Positions 1 to 11,572 of a DNA stretch of 64,000 nucleotides are shown in pieces. A program made the translations under genes and the position numbers. The notes below the pieces were generated by a model. It saw nothing but the letters and a program-made list of their open reading frames with translations, was not told the DNA's origin and searched no databases. The stretch is taken from NCBI RefSeq assembly GCF_965363235.1, contig NC_134846.1:4159001-4223000 (forward strand), read 5' to 3'. The stretch's first letter is position 1; every line of letters starts with the position of its first letter. Origin of the DNA: Mytilus galloprovincialis (Eukaryota; Mollusca; Bivalvia; Mytilida; Mytilidae).

Positions 1-811
1 AAGGTTCGGGCGTACACGTAAAAATGACCCAGCTACGCCACTGATAGCCGTTGTTTTCAGTCGTTTGATTTGTGGATTTAGTTGAGGGCTTGTTTTTTGT
101 TAGGTCTGACGAACTTCTCCCTTTTTGCACTAACGGCCATATAAATATAAAAACAAGCTTGCGTTCGTCAAACGTAAAACCGTTAAATCGCTTATTGACG
201 GTGGCAACTCTTTAACTACAGTTTTGTTATTCCTTAAATTGTAGCCACTCGACACAACCTTAAGCTTTTTAAATCGTTCGCTATAAAGGATTATTTAATT
301 GATTTGTGTCTAACGTTACTTTTATAACTCATAGCTATTTCATGACGGTCAATACTTACTTATGCATGTGTTCTACTTTTCTAATTAACACGTATTATTT
401 TAGTCCTGTTTCACACAATTACTTTAGACGCATTGACGAAACACGTTTGACCTTAAATGTTTACTAGATATTTACGTCATATTATGTTTTTGTTTTCACA
501 GTTTTACTATATATAGGTCATACAGGTTTTGAATTTGTATTTGTGTTAGCGTGACTATTGAGGGCAAGTATTTATAAGTTTTATTGTTTTTTTTTTTTAA
601 TTTCGGATTTTTTAATTTTATTACAGTTTTATTAGTGCTATTTTTCAAATGCTGTGGTAAACATGGAATAGCAAATGCTAAAACACCCAGTTAACCTGCG
701 AAATAAAAATGCTGGAGATATACATAAATGAATTTCAGCAATTGTGAATACAATGAAAGAATGAAAACTGCATAAAAGCAATTATATAAAGCAGAATACT
801 ATAAATCTTGA
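1..811. other. Non-coding, nothing recognised
   Basis: AT-rich sequence without a convincing coding region, tandem repeat or inverted terminal repeat. A T-tract lies near 587-598. It could be the end of an unrecognised dispersed repeat cut by the window edge. Confidence 0.4.
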
Positions 812-1183
812 ATGATGACCTTCCCATATAAATTTTTACACAAGATGATATGTTCTCGACGCCTTTGCATGTTTTTTAAGCCGAGCACTGACAGATCTAC
901 ACTGTTCTCTGGTCCTCTGAGCTTCAATGATGAAAGGATATATGACAGAATGGTTCATTTGGATATAGTTATAGCGATGACAGATAACACGATCCATGCG
1001 TCAGAAAATACCATTTTTGTAGATCTTTTTTGTCAATTAGTAACAATTGATATTACGATTGCTGACTCGCAAATTCTCGCGAGAATTGCTGAAATTTATA
1101 TTGCTATGATCATCTTTGTTTGTGACTTGATTAATTCTGTTGATTGCTTTAATATTCCGAAAGTAAAAAGCTGCTGTTTATAA
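812..1183 (+). CDS. Unrecognised open reading frame, 123 aa
   Basis: An ATG-initiated frame with two consecutive Met codons. I recognise no family. The predicted protein is rich in Ile and has no clear signal peptide, transmembrane pattern or conserved motif, although residues 70-110 are hydrophobic in stretches. No flanking splice sites or polyadenylation signal argue for a gene, and composition resembles the surrounding DNA. It could be a decayed repeat fragment or a chance frame. Confidence 0.12.
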   Translation: MMTFPYKFLHKMICSRRLCMFFKPSTDRSTLFSGPLSFNDERIYDRMVHLDIVIAMTDNTIHASENTIFVDLFCQLVTIDITIADSQILARIAEIYIAMIIFVCDLINSVDCFNIPKVKSCCL

Positions 1184-1590
1184 AATTTGTCTCATGGTTG
1201 GGGCTAAATCATGTCTTGCTGTGTTGTTTACTTACGAACAAAAAAATGATAGATATGAAATAATATAAATAATGCCAGTAGTATTATTCTAAGCAATTTC
1301 TAGAGAATCAATTTGAAAAACACAATTTTTTTGTCTCTTGTCGTTTATAACTCATCAAATGTACATGGATTAATTACAGTGTGTTTGAACAAATTATTTT
1401 GCTACAGGTCAATTTAAACAGATTTGTATTCCTAATTTCACCGTTATATTGTCTGCGTTCTTAAATTCGACACATGAGTCTAATGATTTCTTTTAAGAAT
1501 CAATAACAACACTTTTACAGAATCGTCCAAAGGCGTTATAAAGCAACTTCTATTTAAACGTTTATTAGATCTTTATAATTGTGTGGTTTG
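1184..1590. other. Non-coding, nothing recognised
   Basis: AT-rich spacer. No repeat, RNA gene or coding signal seen. Confidence 0.4.
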
Positions 1591-1599
1591 ATTCAATGC

Positions 1600-1756
1600 A
1601 AACTCTGTGATACGTCAGTCGGAGACGTATATATTTTCCTACAGAAGGACGTTCAGATTAGAATGTGTTGATATCAGTACGCAATGATTTTCTCTGTGTC
1701 AGTTGGATCTTCTTCAACAGTGGATGCATATTTGTTTTGTCATTAATCGAAAGCAG
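1600..1756 (+). promoter_or_regulatory. Possible non-coding first exon and promoter of the downstream GPCR gene
   Basis: A slightly less AT-rich stretch contains a CRE-like motif (TACGTCAG at about 1611) and a short TATATA run at 1628-1633. It ends at 1756 in a good 5' splice donor, CAG|GTAAGA. There is no compatible long frame, so it would be 5' UTR. The receptor at 11573 has a matching acceptor at 11519-11526, which would imply an intron of about 9.8 kb. The link is inference: no other partner exon is visible, and a donor alone is weak evidence. Confidence 0.25.
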
Positions 1757-3268
1757 GTAAGAAAAAATATGTTTTAAATAATTAATTATAATTTAATTAT
1801 ATCTTATAAAAAAAACTTGCCCTTATTTAACTTAGAAATGGAATTTTACTAATTTAATTTTAAATGAAAATGCAGTTAGCTTAATAATTTTTTTATATAT
1901 TAAACGATTAACGAATGATCTGTTTCAGTGATGTTATCAGCATGTATACGACTTTTTGTCTGATATATATATGATATCATGTAGCTACATCAAGCGTTTT
2001 TAAGTCTTTATTTGTGTTTTTTGTGTAGGTCTTAAAAATAAGGATGATTTTTTGTTTTTGTTTTTTTTTTTTACTTAAGTTGGATTGTTTATATACATTC
2101 ATAGCTGAGGATTTTCCTCTTATTATTTTCATATTGAATAAATGTTTAGATAGTTAAGCATAAATATATTGTTCATTTATTTGATTATTTTTTGGTACCA
2201 AATTGAATATATATTAAGTTGGATTGATTTTTAACGTCCACAAGGTAATACTACCACATATTCAGGATCTCAGGATTTTGTAACTGTAATTCAAAAATTG
2301 AATGATTTATTTTGAAATTTATTGGAGAGTAAAAACGGTAACTGACTCTATCTCAATTCGGCGTATTCAGAAAAGGTAATGCAATATTTGATTATACCAT
2401 GATAATACCATTTGAGATATTCGTAGCTATATATATATATATTCTACTCTATTCTATATGACCATCGACAACAAAATTTCTTAAACCAATTGTAGTTTAC
2501 TACATTTTTGGTCATCTCTGTGACTTCTAAAACCCTTAAGCTTGATAAAGAGGAGTTCCATTTGGTTTTGCAGGCTGTATGAACACTCAAACACATCTAT
2601 AGGACGTCCGATACCAGTCGACAAAAAAATGTCAAAAGTGAGCGATAGCTAGTAGCATATTCTATTAACGTTTACGAAACCCTTGCAAAATTTCTTGAGG
2701 GGTCAATTGGTGGCATGTTGCAAGGTCAAATCATTTTCCAGCGTTGAGTTGGTTACAATTTCCCGCCCTTAAGTGATCTACTTTGTTGCTGAATTGTTTC
2801 CCTAAATATGCATGCAATAAATGCTTTTTAATGATTTTGCAAATGATAAAGAGATATGGCAGATTTTTTCTGAATTTCAAGTCGATCAACTCACGCAGTC
2901 AGAGTAAATGAAGTATTGTTAGTGGAATTTAAATATCAACCATAAATTATTTCAGCATAGAGATTACATGTACTAATGAAATCAAATTGTTATTTAGCAC
3001 TATTATACATTGGTTTTTTATGAACATTTTATTCATGGTATTAGAAGATTGCATGTTAAAATGATTATGTAAAATTAACATCGGATAAAGTCCCGAACAA
3101 GAATGAATTGATCTATGTCCGAAAGACCATGAAGTACATATGATTGTGATCGTTTTTTTTTCTGAATGAAATCCTTCTTAAAAAAAATCTAATTTGCTAT
3201 AATCTTCCAAAAATCTTAATTTTGGCTATTTCTATGCATTGATAGTTTAAGTTCATTCGTAAAATTCA
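1757..3268. other. Non-coding, nothing recognised (possible intron)
   Basis: AT-rich, with T-tracts near 2060 and a short (AT)n run near 2430-2443. No coding signal. Confidence 0.4.
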
Positions 3269-3270
3269 TA

Positions 3271-3879
3271 GAGTGGGGTGCTCATTTTCGCCGGGGACAC
3301 AATTTCGCCGTTTAAGGATTTTGAGGTGTAAATACTTCAAAGGATGGCTGAAATGGAAGAAATGTACCCGTAAATTATATTTTTATAACAAATATAATAT
3401 TTTTTTAAACTGAGACAAAATTGCGGCTCCTACCGAAAATGACGGAAAAAAGGACAATGATTTTCGGACAATTTCCTGAATAAAAAACACGATTTCAAAG
3501 AAGTATTTCTAAGTAAATATTTGACTGAATGCCCTAATTTTGAATTTTTTATACCTTTGAAATGTCTGCTATTCATCTATAATGCAAATGATTTGATAAA
3601 AATTGTTAAAAGCTGCGGTTATTTGGTTTTAAATAGATGTGTAAAAACGGCGAATATGTGTCCCCCATTGACAAAACATCCGAAAATTTCAAACACCCTT
3701 TAATCTAACTTTTCAGATGATTTTCTGAAAACAAACCGGTTTTCAAGCTTAAGTATATTTTGCATTTGAAGTTATCTTCATATAGAAATATCAGTATACA
3801 TTGTACTTCAAAAACATTTAGACCTGAACATAAACTGTAGAAAACATGGAAAGATGTGGCGAAAATGAGCACCCCACTC
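3271..3879. mobile_element. Non-autonomous TIR element with TA target site (Tc1/mariner-like)
   Basis: The left end begins GAGTGGGGTGCTCATTTTCG. The right end is its exact inverse, with 22 bp matching perfectly. Both ends are flanked by TA (3269-3270 and 3880-3881), the target duplication typical of Tc1/mariner elements. A second, subterminal inverted pair carries GGGGACAC and CGCCGTTT motifs (about 3292-3315 and 3647-3669). The 609-bp interior contains no transposase. A 60-aa frame inside is probably chance. Confidence 0.75.
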
Positions 3880-3881
3880 TA

Positions 3882-5550
3882 CACATCCTAAATATATATG
3901 AAATATTTGCCACTGGACCATAAACAAGCAATAATTAATTAAAGAAGCGAAAATGAGACAAATCATTGTAAAAAGGTAAACCTCAAAATGTATATACAAA
4001 CAAGTTATACTGTTGATTTGTGAAAAGTTATTTGTTTTTTTAAAACTACCTCGATGTGAAAGAAATAGGGGTTATACCAGCCCTAAATTTTACCTCTTTT
4101 ATAAAATATAAAATCTATCTTCTTTACTCAACGACATTAATGAAATATGATCCTTTCATTTACAATGCTCAGTAATCAAAGATATTTTGGCTGTTCAAAT
4201 ATTGGTAAAGACACATTTAGAAATGCTACAAGCGATTTTAAAGGGATTCTACATGTACATATAGAACGTTTTCATGGCATGGCGTTGTCGGTTTATTTTC
4301 GATTTATGAGTTTGACTGTCCCTCTGGTTTCTTTCGTGCCTCTTTCAATGTAATTTTGTTTATTTTAAGCAGGATCTGGTTACCTTCTGACACACTTGAG
4401 AATATCCCCTGGTTTGTTCGGTTTCTAGTTAAAATCTTTTGCTTCTTTTCTTAATTGAAGCGTTTATGTATACTGGTGTATCTAGATTTTTCTATCGCAT
4501 TCATTTTCCAGAAATCAAGCAATCAGTCAACCGAATTCAAATTCTTTTTTTTTTTTTTTCGTTCTTTTTACATCGCGATGGCCGTGAGGGTATTGCCATG
4601 TATCGCTATCGCTTATATTCCCATTACGTTACTCGTTTTGTCACCGATCTATAACATGACTAACGAGTGCAAAATAACAACCCTTATCGTTTGTTATAAA
4701 AACCTCTTCAGTGGATACTGTTACAATGATATGTTTGTTTAAAACATAACTTAATAAGAAGAAAATGTTTTGTCGTTAGATATATACATAAAAGAAAAAA
4801 ATCATTGATAATATATATGCACACGTACCAAAAAATTGTGTTAACGCAGGCGGAGGAATATCTCAAGAACGTTTTGCGACATTCACCACAAGGACCGGTA
4901 ACTCTGCATGGAATATTAGTTTTGCGGGAAAATATGATTGCCTTCTCATAGCTAATCTTTTTTACAGAAGAATGTCAACCATGCACTTGTACTGCTCTAT
5001 TATAAGAATAGTAGAATAGAATGATTTACAAATGGATGAAAATTATATATACATGTAACTGTAAAAATTAATATGATATATAACAACAAACCAATGTATA
5101 CTCATGTGATTTAATTGTATCACTACAATGTAATAGGTATTACGGTGAGGTTGAATTTTCTATCATTTATTCATCATACTTGCACGAACTTGCCTCAGAA
5201 AAAAATATCTCTGCACATAAACATTTGATTCTGTTTTCTTTTCACTTCGCATGGGATAAAGTACGAATGAACAAAAAAGACGAACTAGAGAGGATAGAAC
5301 TTATTTAAATAAGACTGGTTTAATCTTAATTTTTGCATGCACCCCTTTGAAAATAGTTTTGATCAATACTGAATGTTCAGACGCCCATGTGTATTGAAAC
5401 AGACGAGAAAAACGAGATGAAAAACGGAGAAGCTTTCACATATTGTATAATTTGAAAGTGACCTATAGAAATAACTACATTTTAATCTCACAGAAAAGTA
5501 ATACTTTCACTTATATCCCACATTACAATCATATAATAATGATATTATTA
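3882..5550. other. Non-coding, nothing recognised
   Basis: AT-rich, with a T-tract at about 4543-4559. Short open frames at 4147-4353 and 4439-4742 show no family motif and overlap each other. No repeat boundary seen. Confidence 0.35.
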
Positions 5551-5553
5551 AAA

Positions 5554-5810
5554 TTGAGAAAGGAAATGGGGAATGTCTCAAAGCGACAACAACCCGACCA
5601 TGGAGTAGACAACAGCCGAAGGTGGCTCTTCAATGTAGTGAGAAACTCCCGTACCCGTAGGTGTCCTTCAGATGGCCCCTTAAAAAATATGTATACTAGT
5701 ACAGTGATAATGGACGTCATACTAAACTCCAAATTATACAGAAGAAACTAAAATTAAAATCATACAAGACTAACAAAGGACAGAGACTCCTGACTTGGGA
5801 CATGTTTGCA
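5554..5810 (-). mobile_element. 3' tail fragment of an RT retroelement, antisense
   Basis: On the minus strand this matches the tail at 45330-45470. Both carry the elements encoding GHLRVREFL / GRLRVREFL (GGCCAGCTGAAGGACG-like), a ...GGGTTGTTGTC...TTTGAGACATTCCCC block, and the end CATTTCC...CTCAATTTTA. It is therefore a 5'-truncated copy of the same or a sister retroelement family inserted in the opposite direction. No reverse transcriptase sequence is left. Confidence 0.6.
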
Positions 5811-6298
5811 CTTTCGTACGCTTTTAAACGTCATTAAATCAATTAAATTAAATATTTTATATCAACTCTATATAAATCTTGAATTGTCGTGCATAACTAT
5901 TTTAAAAATATTACAAACATAACTGCCCTCGTGTTCTTGATGAAATTCAGACTAAACGCTATACAATTTACATTTTCTGCTTCTCTACGAGGACCTGTAT
6001 GTTCAGGTTTTGAGTGCGAAGTTCAGGAGGGATCGGAGCAAGGATACTTTGTCTAATTCAGTGGACATACGTTCTGCTGAATCAACATGTAATGAATTAA
6101 AGTGAGTTGTGCTTTATATAAATTACATAATATCCTTAACAAGATACATATTTAAAAAGGGCAATGATAGACTTAGTGTGTTGTAGAACTATTAAGAGGC
6201 ATTCAAAACTCACAAGTCAAAGTGAAATTGCAAATGCCATGATTAATGTTTTTTTTTTTTAAGAACGAGACGAAACGAAACGACAAACAAGACGATAA
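5811..6298. other. Non-coding, nothing recognised
   Basis: AT-rich spacer, ending in a short run of ACGAAACGAAACGAC just before the next element. Confidence 0.35.
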
Positions 6299-6551
6299 GG
6301 GAGCTACCATTTGATTTTTATGGGGGGGGGGCTAGGATGAAAAATTTTGTCCTGCATTTTTTTTAGCTGTAATCTCTGTCCTGCCTTTTTATTTTTCACT
6401 CTGTTCGTTCCTGCCTTTTTTTCTTTTTTTTTAGTTTATCCTGACTTTTTTTTTGCAAGCGTCTCATCCTGCCTTTTTTTTACTCAAAACTCCTGTCCTG
6501 CCTTTTTTCAAATTTCATCCTAGCCCCCATAAAAATCAAATGGTAGCTCCC
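6299..6551. mobile_element. Foldback MITE with TAA target duplication (Harbinger-like)
   Basis: The left arm begins GGGAGCTACCATTTGATTTT and the right arm is its inverse, pairing over roughly 35-40 bp through the GGGGGGCTAGGATGAAA part. The flanks are TAA at 6296-6298 and 6552-6554, consistent with the TWA target duplication of PIF/Harbinger elements. The centre is a degenerate array of TCCTGCCTTTTTTT units. No coding capacity. The superfamily is an inference from the target site only. Confidence 0.7.
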
Positions 6552-6554
6552 TAA

Positions 6555-8462
6555 GACTTCAAAGACTGAGCAACAATAACCCCTTACACTCTCGGCGTGG
6601 TTTCATGTGCCTCGCACGAATAAGTAGAATATGCAGCACATGTAGCACCTTCTTTGTTACTGCGTATAGCTAGTAAGTACTAGTCTAACGCGTTCATACG
6701 TCTGATTATCACAGTACTGCTACATCCTATGAGACTCTTATCAATAAATGTAATTAAATGGTTGTAGTATTTTGCTATTTGCGTTATATTTCTCCATATA
6801 TAATCATGACTATTAATCTAACTACGTGTATCTTAAATGGTTATGATGCTTCACTGACAAGCAAATACTCATGCCAATAATTCTTTGACAGATAACATCA
6901 CGATATTATCAATGCAAGTAAATATCAAATCTAGGTTGTAGCCACTGATATCAATACGTTACCTCGACAATTTATTATTCAATAGAAGCCATGTCTGCAA
7001 CGGGCAGAAATGTTATTGTGTTGTACATGCAGCGACCATCAATGAATTTCAAAACAAATGGATGTGTACATAACATGCATAAGGTAACAATCATCATTTA
7101 TTAATTTAATGTATAATGTCATATCTTTTTAATTTGAAAGTAAAATAATATTATGTACATGTACAATGTATGTATAAGACGAAAATGGTGAATCTACGTT
7201 TTTAAAGTTTCTGTAGCATGTGCATCATTTTCAATATTTTCTCATGTAGATTGGAAAATCGGAAATACTAGGTTATGAACATCATTACTGGAATGGTTAC
7301 AAAACATACATGTAGATATACCATATACTATTTTTTTGTTTTTAACTTAATCTGTGAACGGCAAACAAGTATTTATTGCAACAACCAAGAATAAAAATAA
7401 AGTGATAAAATTCAGTCTGTTATGCATAAGACCATATATATTAAATAAATCGTGCAGATCAAAGAAACAGAATGTTCAAAAAGTATAGGTAATACATTTG
7501 TAAAGGTTAACAATGACCACAAGAATTGACGGAAAACGATAAACCGATCTATGTCAAATAACCGTTACGTATTGCATCAAAACTCTCGGCACTCTGCATC
7601 TTTCGAAAGCTACCGTTAAAAATGTCACATAGTAACCAAAAAAAGAGAATTGTTATTATTTAATCACTTTGTGATTTTAGAGCCTACTGCTTGTATAAAT
7701 GTGTTAACGTGAGGTTAGTATGGTGAACTAAATGAGAAAAATATTTGGACACTTTCATGAGAGTACAAATAAATAAAAAAAACGTTTATAAGAAAATAAA
7801 TTAAATAAAAAAACATGTTGATTGATTGATTGTCGTTGAACTTGGGATAACGTTCAGTGGCAAATATTTAAAGCATTTTCAATACGAGAACAAATGAACA
7901 GTAAATGCAATTAATTGCTCAAGAAAACCAGGCGAGACTGTAAAATGAGGGTAAATTGGATAGGGAAAGATATTTAGCAATTGGTCACTTATGGAGCCCT
8001 TAGAGGATTGTTGAATTTTTTTTTTAATGTACAGAGAGCATAACACTCTCTCTACACGAGGCGAACATTCAATAAGGTGTATGTATTCAAATAGAATAAT
8101 GAATTTATATCAACTGAATTTTAAATTAAAGTTACAAAATGTGCTTGACGCTTTAATAGCTATATAGTCTGTACGAAAAAAAATGTTTTTGTCATTTAAA
8201 CTTGTTTTGCCTTTCATCAAATTTCGTTTTATTATTCATAGCTATTTCACTTTTCATTTTAAATATACTTCACTTCGTCTGTACATATTGATTTAAGTTC
8301 AGTAGGGAAATAAACAAAATTTAACATTGATACTTAATCATGATCAAAGATCATATGTAATATAAAATAGTATGCAATATTCATGAAGGTTTCATTTAAT
8401 AATAAAATATTTTCTATAACTTTACTGAGCTTCCTTTTTAATATATAACTAGACGTTTGTTT
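6555..8462. other. Non-coding, nothing recognised
   Basis: AT-rich spacer. No coding region, RNA gene or repeat boundary supported. Confidence 0.4.
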
Positions 8463-8464
8463 TT

Positions 8465-8630
8465 CTGATTGAATGGTTTTACACTAGAGCTTTTGGGGTC
8501 CTTTATAGCTTATGTTCGGAGTGAGCAAAGGTTCTGTGTTGAAGGCTTTTTTTATTGTTTACATTTATACATTGTGGCTAAACTTGAGAGTTGTCTCAAT
8601 GGAACTAAAACCAGATCTTATCATAATTTT
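8465..8630 (-). repeat. Dispersed repeat family A fragment, reverse orientation
   Basis: It matches family A copies elsewhere in reverse complement. A segment with GGTCCTTTATAGCT...TTCGG.GTGAGC...GTGTTGAAGGC is followed by GAGAGTTGTCTCA...GG.ACT and ends near the CATACCACATCTT-like terminus, here CCAGATCTTA. The short frame across it (8469-8663) is part of the repeat. Confidence 0.6.
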
Positions 8631-8779
8631 ATATATTTACGCGGAATGAGAAATGTAAACTAGTAATCCTGTGGTAGGATGCTAACACAAAAGTCGCCAA
8701 AACGGACAACAAATCATTTGTTCTTCGGAATCCATTGTTTCATTATATAAAGAGCATTTTGCATTTTTCACATTTTTTC

Positions 8780-9979
8780 AGTTTCCATGGCAACGGCAGT
8801 CATTTTGGAAATTCCAATTCTAGTTTAAAACATGTGTGACGTGACCCGGCCAACCAACCAAGATGGCCGCCAAGGCTACAAATAGAACAGAGGGGTAAAA
8901 TGTAGATTTTGGCTTATAACTCTGAAACCGAAGCATTTATAGCAAATCTAACATTTGGTTAATTTGTTTATCAAGTCAAGATCTAGCTGCCCTGAAATTT
9001 TCAGACAAATTGGACCAATCAGTTGTTGGGTTGCTGTCCCTGAATTGGCAATTTTATGGAAATTTTGCAGTTTTTTGTTAATATCTTGAATATTATTATA
9101 GACAGAGATAAACTGTAAGCAGCAATAATGATCAGCAAAGTAAGATCTAAAAATAAGTCAAATGACCAAAATGGTCAGTTGACCTCTTCAGGAGTTATTG
9201 CCCTTTATAGTAATTTTTTACCCATTTTTCGTAAATTTTTGTAATCTTTTACAAAAATCTTCTCCTCTGAAACTACTTGGCCAAATTTAACTATACTTGG
9301 CCACAATGTTCATTGTATTTAGTTTAAAAAATGTGTGGCGTGACCCGGCCAACCAACCAAGATAGCTAACAATAAAAAATAAAAAAAAACATGGCTAAAA
9401 ATAGAACATAAGGGGTAAAATGTAAATTTTGGCTTATAACTCTGAAACCGAAGCATTTACTGCAAATCTGACCGAGTTTAAATTGTTCATAAAGTTAAGA
9501 TCTACCTGACCTGAAATTTTCAGACGAATTAGACAACCGGTTGTTGGGTTGCTGCCCCTGAATTAGTAATTTTTAAAGAAATTTTGTCGTTTTTGGTTAT
9601 TATCTTAAATCTAATTGTAGATAGAGATAAACTGTAAACAGTAATAATGTTCAGCAAAGTAAGATCTACAAATAAATCAACATGACAAAAATGGTCATTT
9701 GACCCCTCAAGGAGTTACAGCCCTCTACAGTCAATTTTTAACAATTTTCATAAATTTTGTAAATTTTTGTAAATTTTTAACAAAATATTTTTCTCTGTAA
9801 CTAATGGGTTTAGTTCATTAAAGATGAAGATAATTGTAAGTAGCAAGAATGTTCAGGAAAGTAAGATCTACAAACACATCACCATCACCAAAACACAATT
9901 TGTCATTAATCCATCTGTGTCTTTTGTTGAATATGCACAAAGACCAAGGTGAGCGACACAGGCTCCTAAGAGCCTCTAG
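8780..9979 (+). mobile_element. Helitron-like non-autonomous element with two ~500-bp internal repeats
   Basis: Two diverged direct repeats begin at about 8821 and 9320. Each contains TAGTTTAAAA...TGTG.CGTGACCC, GGCCAACCAACCAAGATGG-like sequence, TTTTGGCTTATAACTCTGAA, TTGTTGGGTTGCTG and GATAGAGATAAACTGTAA. The downstream end is a hairpin followed by CTAG, then T. That combination is the hallmark of a Helitron 3' terminus. The 5' boundary is not resolved. I recall closely related sequences as abundant in bivalve genomes. Confidence 0.6.
9960..9979 (+). other. Helitron-type 3' terminal hairpin plus CTAG
   Basis: AGGCTCCTAAGAGCCT forms a short stem and is followed at once by CTAG (matching the CTRR consensus) and by a host T, as expected for insertion between A and T. 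Confidence 0.6.
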
Positions 9980-11518
9980 TTTTGTATTATTACGACTGAT
10001 TTATCAAATACCAAATATTTGTGTTTATTCGAACAAATTTTCAACGCAGCCATTTAAGGTGAGATAACTCAAAGATAAAAATATTTCGATATGGAAATTT
10101 TTAGTTTTTATTTGTAAGGTTGATGTCACCAGGTTTACCTCTCATTTTATTAAATAATATTTCAAAACATAGTTTCTATCTCATATTTTATTTTTATTTT
10201 TCACGTCAAAGATATTTCTACCTAAATTTATTGTTCACGTTCACATATAACTGACTGCATATTATAAAGCGTTAAATTCAATACAATTCGACTGCGCAAA
10301 AAGCTTGATTGCAGTGAACACGACCACAAGCAATTTGTTTACTGCATTCTACGAAAATGTCATATCTTTTTTTTTAATTTCTTGCATGTTAGAAATCAAT
10401 TATATTAAATTTCGAAGAGCTCAGAGCTATGAAAAACTGATTTGTCAGTTTAGTGACCATCCATGCGAAACATGGTTAAATCGAGTATGATGTTAACACA
10501 GCTTGTGGCACATCAATACAAGTCAGCACAATAAAATTTAAGATTTTCAGTCTGAGAAATTAATTATTAATCTATCATTGTTTGTTGCATTTTCTGCAGT
10601 GTGGTTGGGTCAGCAATGGCAGAACATATTTTTACTAATTAAATGACTAAAAACTCGGTTAAACTATAACTCGCTTGTATCTAGAGGTTTCGTATTAAAG
10701 CAAAGTAGGAAAACGAAATACGTTACAAGAAAACGTTTGTTATAAATGTTACAACGCTTGTATTCTGCGGCTCTTCTCCTACACAATACATTGCCGATCT
10801 TTTTTCAAATGCATTTATCTTTATGTTTCTGGGTCAACATTAGATATGAACATTTTTTAAATGCACACGAGCCGATTTAAATAGTCTTACTTTTTTATGA
10901 AAAGCCTCAACTGTCATATATTAATGATGCTGAAGCTTTCTATGTAAAGTTAAGCAGCGTGATGAATTAAATCATCAAAATTCAAACTTTAAATACTAAA
11001 ATGATAAGTTGAATCTGCGTTGTGTTGACTTGCAACTACAAGTTTTCAATATTAAAGTACATTTAACCACTTATGTTAAACCACCACTGAAAGCATTTGT
11101 TAACAACGCCGTTTTAAATGTCCTTATGTTGTATTAAAAATATACATCGCAAACACTGCAAATGGTCTGCTATGCAGTACAAAATATAAGTGCCTGCATT
11201 TTTCTAATATTTGTGTTTAAGGCCACATGTAGCGTAATTGGTAAAATCATGGTGGTCAGTGTTATTAGGATTTTAACCAGATCAGCCCGGACAGTACTAT
11301 AGTCCTTCGGGAGGAAAATTTGCAATCCTTTTCATTAAGACCGGATCGAGTCAAAAACAATGACGAGCGGAGTTTAAACTACTGAGCTGATGTTACCCTC
11401 GAGCTCGGTACAAGTTTTGATATTTCTGCCATCAAGTTTCAGCAACTGTATATGTGTAGATGTGTCTGCTTATTAACTAATACTATGTAATAAAAACAAA
11501 CTGTAGTTTTCTTATTTT
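9980..11518. other. Non-coding sequence upstream of the GPCR
   Basis: AT-rich. A slightly GC-richer patch at 11222-11400 resembles a tRNA A box (TAGCGTAATTGGT) with a distant B-box-like GGATCGAGTC. The spacing is too long for a tRNA gene. The rest shows nothing. Confidence 0.35.
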
Positions 11519-11526
11519 CTTTATAG
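11510..11526 (+). promoter_or_regulatory. 3' splice acceptor in the GPCR 5' UTR
   Basis: A pyrimidine-rich TTTTCTTATTTTCTTTATAG precedes the 46-nt leader of the receptor. The leader has no upstream ATG before 11573, so the start codon is the first ATG after the junction. Confidence 0.5.
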
Positions 11527-11572
11527 GATTCAATTTGAAAACAGAAAATTCCAAAGCTATTGAATTGCCAAA

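Noticed and set aside
11222..11355. tRNA-like patch (TAGCGTAATTGGT A-box-like, GGATCGAGTC B-box-like)
   Set aside because: The boxes are about 100 bp apart and no cloverleaf or acceptor stem can be drawn. At best a decayed tRNA-derived SINE head.
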